This document shows positions 53,719-55,728 of a stretch of 55,728 nucleotides of DNA, in pieces. A program made the position numbers and the translations under genes. Each line of letters starts with the position of its first letter. Positions within the stretch are counted from its first letter, which is position 1. The notes below the pieces were generated by a model. That model saw only the letters and a list, made by a program, of their open reading frames with translations. It ran no database searches and was not told the origin of the DNA. The DNA is from Bacteroidota bacterium (lineage in GTDB: Bacteria > Bacteroidota > Bacteroidia > UKL13-3), in contig JAIXSO010000009.1 of NCBI GenBank assembly GCA_027484685.1, forward strand, positions 1 to 55,728. The letters are read 5' to 3'.

Positions 53719-54628
53719 TGGCTTCGCCTTTAATGGTATGGAGAAGACTGATGAAGTCTATGGTGAAGGAAATGAATATTCAACTGAGTTTCGACAGTAC
53801 GATGCCAGATTAGGTAAATGGTTAAGTATAGATCCTTTATTTAGAAATTTTCCATGGCAAAGTCCTTATGCTGCTTTCGATAATAATCCAATATTAATAA
53901 AAGACCCTCTTGGTTTAGCTGGTGAAAAGGCAACCGGAGATGACAACAAAAAGCACGATAAAGAAAATAAGAGATATGACAATTTAAAGAAAAGGCTTGC
54001 AAAAAAATATGCAGATGACCAAGGAAAATATTTATCAGAATTAGCGAGAATTGGAAGTAAGAAAAGATATGGTTCGGCATCCGTTAGGGCGGGTGGATTG
54101 AGGGGTGAAAACGATGGAAGCCCTTCCTCAACGACAGGATCAACATTTCAAGATGGTTACGATAATAGGAAGAGTGAAAGTTTTAAAAAAAGCTGTTATC
54201 AAATGACATCTAATTTAAGCAAACCTGTATATGGTAAAGAAGGTGAGCAAGCGAATGATCCAATTGAGTTTGAAATTGAGGTTAAAGATGGTGAACAAAT
54301 ATATTTAATGGCTAAAACTATGGCAGGCTATAAGGTAAGTGTTCTTGTTAATGACCAACCTTTTGTTGAATTTGCTGAGGCGCCACAAATACTGCCACCT
54401 AATGTAAAGCTCCCAGCGCAGGTTGGTGCACATCCTTATTCAACTGACTATAAAGTAGCAACTATAAATATAGGTTCTTCTACACCCACCATAGTTAAAA
54501 TAACATATGTTATTACATTTACTTATGAAGGGTCCCAAGTTCATTATACTTCTTACCCTAATCGGTCTAAAATCTCCGAAGTAACATTATCCAAATTTTT
54601 ACCGGCAGCTTTTGCACCTAAATATTAA
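53630..54628 (+). CDS. RHS core remnant with variable tip, module 2
   Basis: A protein of about 332 residues from ATG 53630 (MYLTNFHFYTTKNYL). A start seven codons earlier is open, but the repeat copy at the window end begins at the equivalent ATG. The RHS core is short (about 15-95): NPVKGLSGYGV, YGFAFNGMEKTDEVYG, YDARLGKWLSIDPL and NPILIKDPLGLAG. The tip (about 96-332) has a charged region, then strands ending LPPNVKLPAQVGAHPYSTDYK. No toxin class is recognised. The gene is followed six bases later by a YwqK/MORN-type gene. Lack of a signal sequence fits a detached tip. Confidence 0.8.
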   Translation: MYLTNFHFYTTKNYLYSNPVKGLSGYGVSYGFAFNGMEKTDEVYGEGNEYSTEFRQYDARLGKWLSIDPLFRNFPWQSPYAAFDNNPILIKDPLGLAGEKATGDDNKKHDKENKRYDNLKKRLAKKYADDQGKYLSELARIGSKKRYGSASVRAGGLRGENDGSPSSTTGSTFQDGYDNRKSESFKKSCYQMTSNLSKPVYGKEGEQANDPIEFEIEVKDGEQIYLMAKTMAGYKVSVLVNDQPFVEFAEAPQILPPNVKLPAQVGAHPYSTDYKVATINIGSSTPTIVKITYVITFTYEGSQVHYTSYPNRSKISEVTLSKFLPAAFAPKY

Positions 54629-54633
54629 ATATT

Positions 54634-55443
54634 ATGAAAATTAAAAAAATATTGTGCCTTTTCATTTTAGTAATGATTTCTTTAACTGCTTCTTTCGCTC
54701 AAGAAATTACAAATAGAGTTGACTCGTTAGGACGAAAACAAGGGGAATGGAATTTATTTTATGATAAGAACAAAATAAAAGCAAAACTCTTTTATGTAGA
54801 TAATAAATTGCATGGGAAAATTTATTATTATAACCGAAAGGCAAAAATTACGCGAATTCAATATTATAATCATGGGGTTTACTTGTTTTACAAAACATTT
54901 TATATTGATAAGAATAAAGAATTAGGTCTTGTAAAAACAGTACATGGTAATAAAGTTGATTACACGAAATCTAAATTCTATTATTCTGATGATTTGTCAG
55001 GCGTTAATTCTGACACAATTAATCAAATCGATTCCAATGGTTTTAGAACAGGAGTTTGGCATGAGAGAAGAATATATGCTTTTTTTAATATACCTTCTTA
55101 TGATGAATATTATGTAGTTGGAACTTATAAAAATAATAAGCGAGAAGGCAATACTAAATTTTATTTGTATGACGGTCATCAACTGCAATATGATGCAAAT
55201 TATGAGGCGGGTCTTTTAAATGGGGAGTTTAAAATATATAATAAAAAAGGTTTATGCAAAGCAAAATATAATTATATTAACGGTGTAAGGAATGGGGAGT
55301 ATGTTACCTATTTTGATAGTGGTGGAATAAGATATAAGGGAACAATGAAAGATGATAAACTATTTGGTGAATATTTTGAGTATGATAAAAAGGGAAATTG
55401 TATATTACACATTAAAGATGTAAAAATAACGCCCCCATATTAG
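54634..55443 (+). CDS. YwqK/MORN-repeat protein, likely partner of the module 2 tip
   Basis: A 269-residue secreted protein with signal peptide (about 1-22, ending TASFAQ). Repeated MORN-like units follow: RKQGEWNLFYD, NKLHGKIYYYN, TGVWHERRIY, REGNTKFYLYDG, LNGEFKIYNKKG, RNGEYVTYFDSGG and LFGEYFEYDKKG. In YwqK-type genes this pattern is annotated as antitoxin or immunity protein of polymorphic toxins. Here the assignment rests on family and on the position directly after the RHS tip. It is followed by a terminator at 55534-55568. Confidence 0.85.
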   Translation: MKIKKILCLFILVMISLTASFAQEITNRVDSLGRKQGEWNLFYDKNKIKAKLFYVDNKLHGKIYYYNRKAKITRIQYYNHGVYLFYKTFYIDKNKELGLVKTVHGNKVDYTKSKFYYSDDLSGVNSDTINQIDSNGFRTGVWHERRIYAFFNIPSYDEYYVVGTYKNNKREGNTKFYLYDGHQLQYDANYEAGLLNGEFKIYNKKGLCKAKYNYINGVRNGEYVTYFDSGGIRYKGTMKDDKLFGEYFEYDKKGNCILHIKDVKITPPY

Positions 55444-55445
55444 TT

Positions 55446-55533
55446 ATGGCCCCCCTAGCTAGCGCACGAGCAAACCCTGCAACGCTGGTTCACGCATTTG
55501 GCGAAGACAAAGCAACAAAAGCAAATGCCAACC
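55446..55533. other. GC-richer spacer before module 3
   Basis: 88 bases with visibly more G and C than the flanks (CTAGCTAGCGCACGAGC, GGTTCACGCATTTGGCG). A small open frame can be drawn through it but runs into the repeat and looks accidental. Possibly a remnant of an older module. Confidence 0.4.
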
Positions 55534-55568
55534 AAAACCGCTTCTGCCAAAAACTAAAGCGGTTTTTT
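55534..55568 (+). terminator. Intrinsic terminator between modules 2 and 3
   Basis: AAAACCGCTT (55534-55543) pairs with AAGCGGTTTT (55557-55566), then Ts. The right arm is also present in leader copy 1, whose left arm is not. Confidence 0.8.
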
Positions 55569-55728
55569 AGTAATAATATAGGTAGTATAACCAAAACTAA
55601 TAAAGGTAGTAAAAACCTTTATTGTTTTGGTATATTTGAAGTAGAAAATGCACTTAACCAATTTTCATTTTTATCCTTATAAAAACTACCTCGATGACAA
55701 GCCTGTAAAGGGTTTACAAGGTTTTGGG
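55547..55728 (+). repeat. Module leader repeat, copy 2 (runs off the window)
   Basis: Similar to 53532-53718: the same terminator right arm, a longer hairpin (AATAAAGG/CCTTTATT), the TATATTTG box at 55631-55638, and the coding start with LTNFHFY and KPVKGL. Confidence 0.85.
55648..55728 (+). CDS. RHS core remnant, module 3 (partial)
   Basis: 27 codons from ATG 55648 to the window edge, reading MHLTNFHFYPYKNYLDDKP and then VKGLQGFG. It is parallel to the start of module 2 (MYLTNFHFYTTKNYL). It shows that the array continues beyond the window with at least one more tip. Confidence 0.75.
   Translation, partial: MHLTNFHFYPYKNYLDDKPVKGLQGFG

Noticed and set aside
55446-55682. 78-codon frame through the spacer and repeat
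   Set aside because: It crosses a terminator and the leader repeat, and runs out of frame with the LTNFHFY start shared by the two modules.
1-55728. CRISPR arrays, tRNA and rRNA genes, insertion sequences
   Set aside because: I looked for repeated spacers, tRNA T-arm patterns, rRNA and DDE transposase motifs and found none.

Overview
The window is low-GC DNA from the phylum Bacteroidota. The evidence is TAnnTTTG-type -7 promoter boxes instead of E. coli-like promoters, few Shine-Dalgarno sequences, three cargo proteins with type IX secretion (T9SS) C-terminal signals (one type B, two type A), a SusC-like TonB receptor under a TPP riboswitch, a PheS with a Cys-rich insert, and PorE-like OmpA proteins. 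No CRISPR array, rRNA or tRNA was recognised. The species cannot be named from sequence alone.

Layout. (1) 1-4440: a small integron-like array read entirely on the minus strand: a tyrosine recombinase, an attI-like junction, a cassette with two hypothetical genes, and a cassette with an AAA/TOPRIM (OLD-like) ATPase. A third cassette has only its first codon inside the window. The two attC-like hairpins show the expected cassette signature: the R'' core of each site is a perfect 9-bp complement of the first bases of its own cassette. (2) 4441-12314: core genes: leucyl aminopeptidase, a very long TraB-family protein, a ferredoxin-NADP reductase-like flavoprotein and pheS. (3) 12315-21387: a tight seven-gene minus-strand operon with two M16 peptidases, a T9SS type B cargo protein, ybeY, mnmG, a methyltransferase and an Ig-like lipoprotein. 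It contains three parS-like palindromes within 2.1 kb. (4) 21388-35340: a 705-bp AT-rich gap, an RsuA-family pseudouridine synthase, a LytS/LytTR two-component pair, a TPP riboswitch with its TonB receptor, prfB with programmed frameshift, der, rpmH-rnpA-yidD, ppa, and an ECF sigma/anti-sigma pair. (5) 35341-50730: envelope and accessory genes: lipoproteins, an OmpA-like protein coupled to a membrane HEFGH protein, a PorE-like protein, an EamA transporter, an SDR and two T9SS type A proteins, one of them a 1317-residue beta-helix. (6) 50731-55728: an array of RHS C-terminal modules, each an RHS core remnant, a variable tip and a partner gene (lipoprotein or YwqK/MORN-type). The leader of module 2 is repeated at the window end, where a third module begins.

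How it fits together. The parS cluster and the rpmH-rnpA-yidD block suggest, but do not prove, an origin-proximal region. The two gene-capture or diversification zones are at the ends: an integron-like cassette array on the left and an RHS toxin-tip array on the right. The strongest candidate for something little described is the cassette array, because its attC logic is clear but its integrase lacks the insertion that defines classical IntI proteins.
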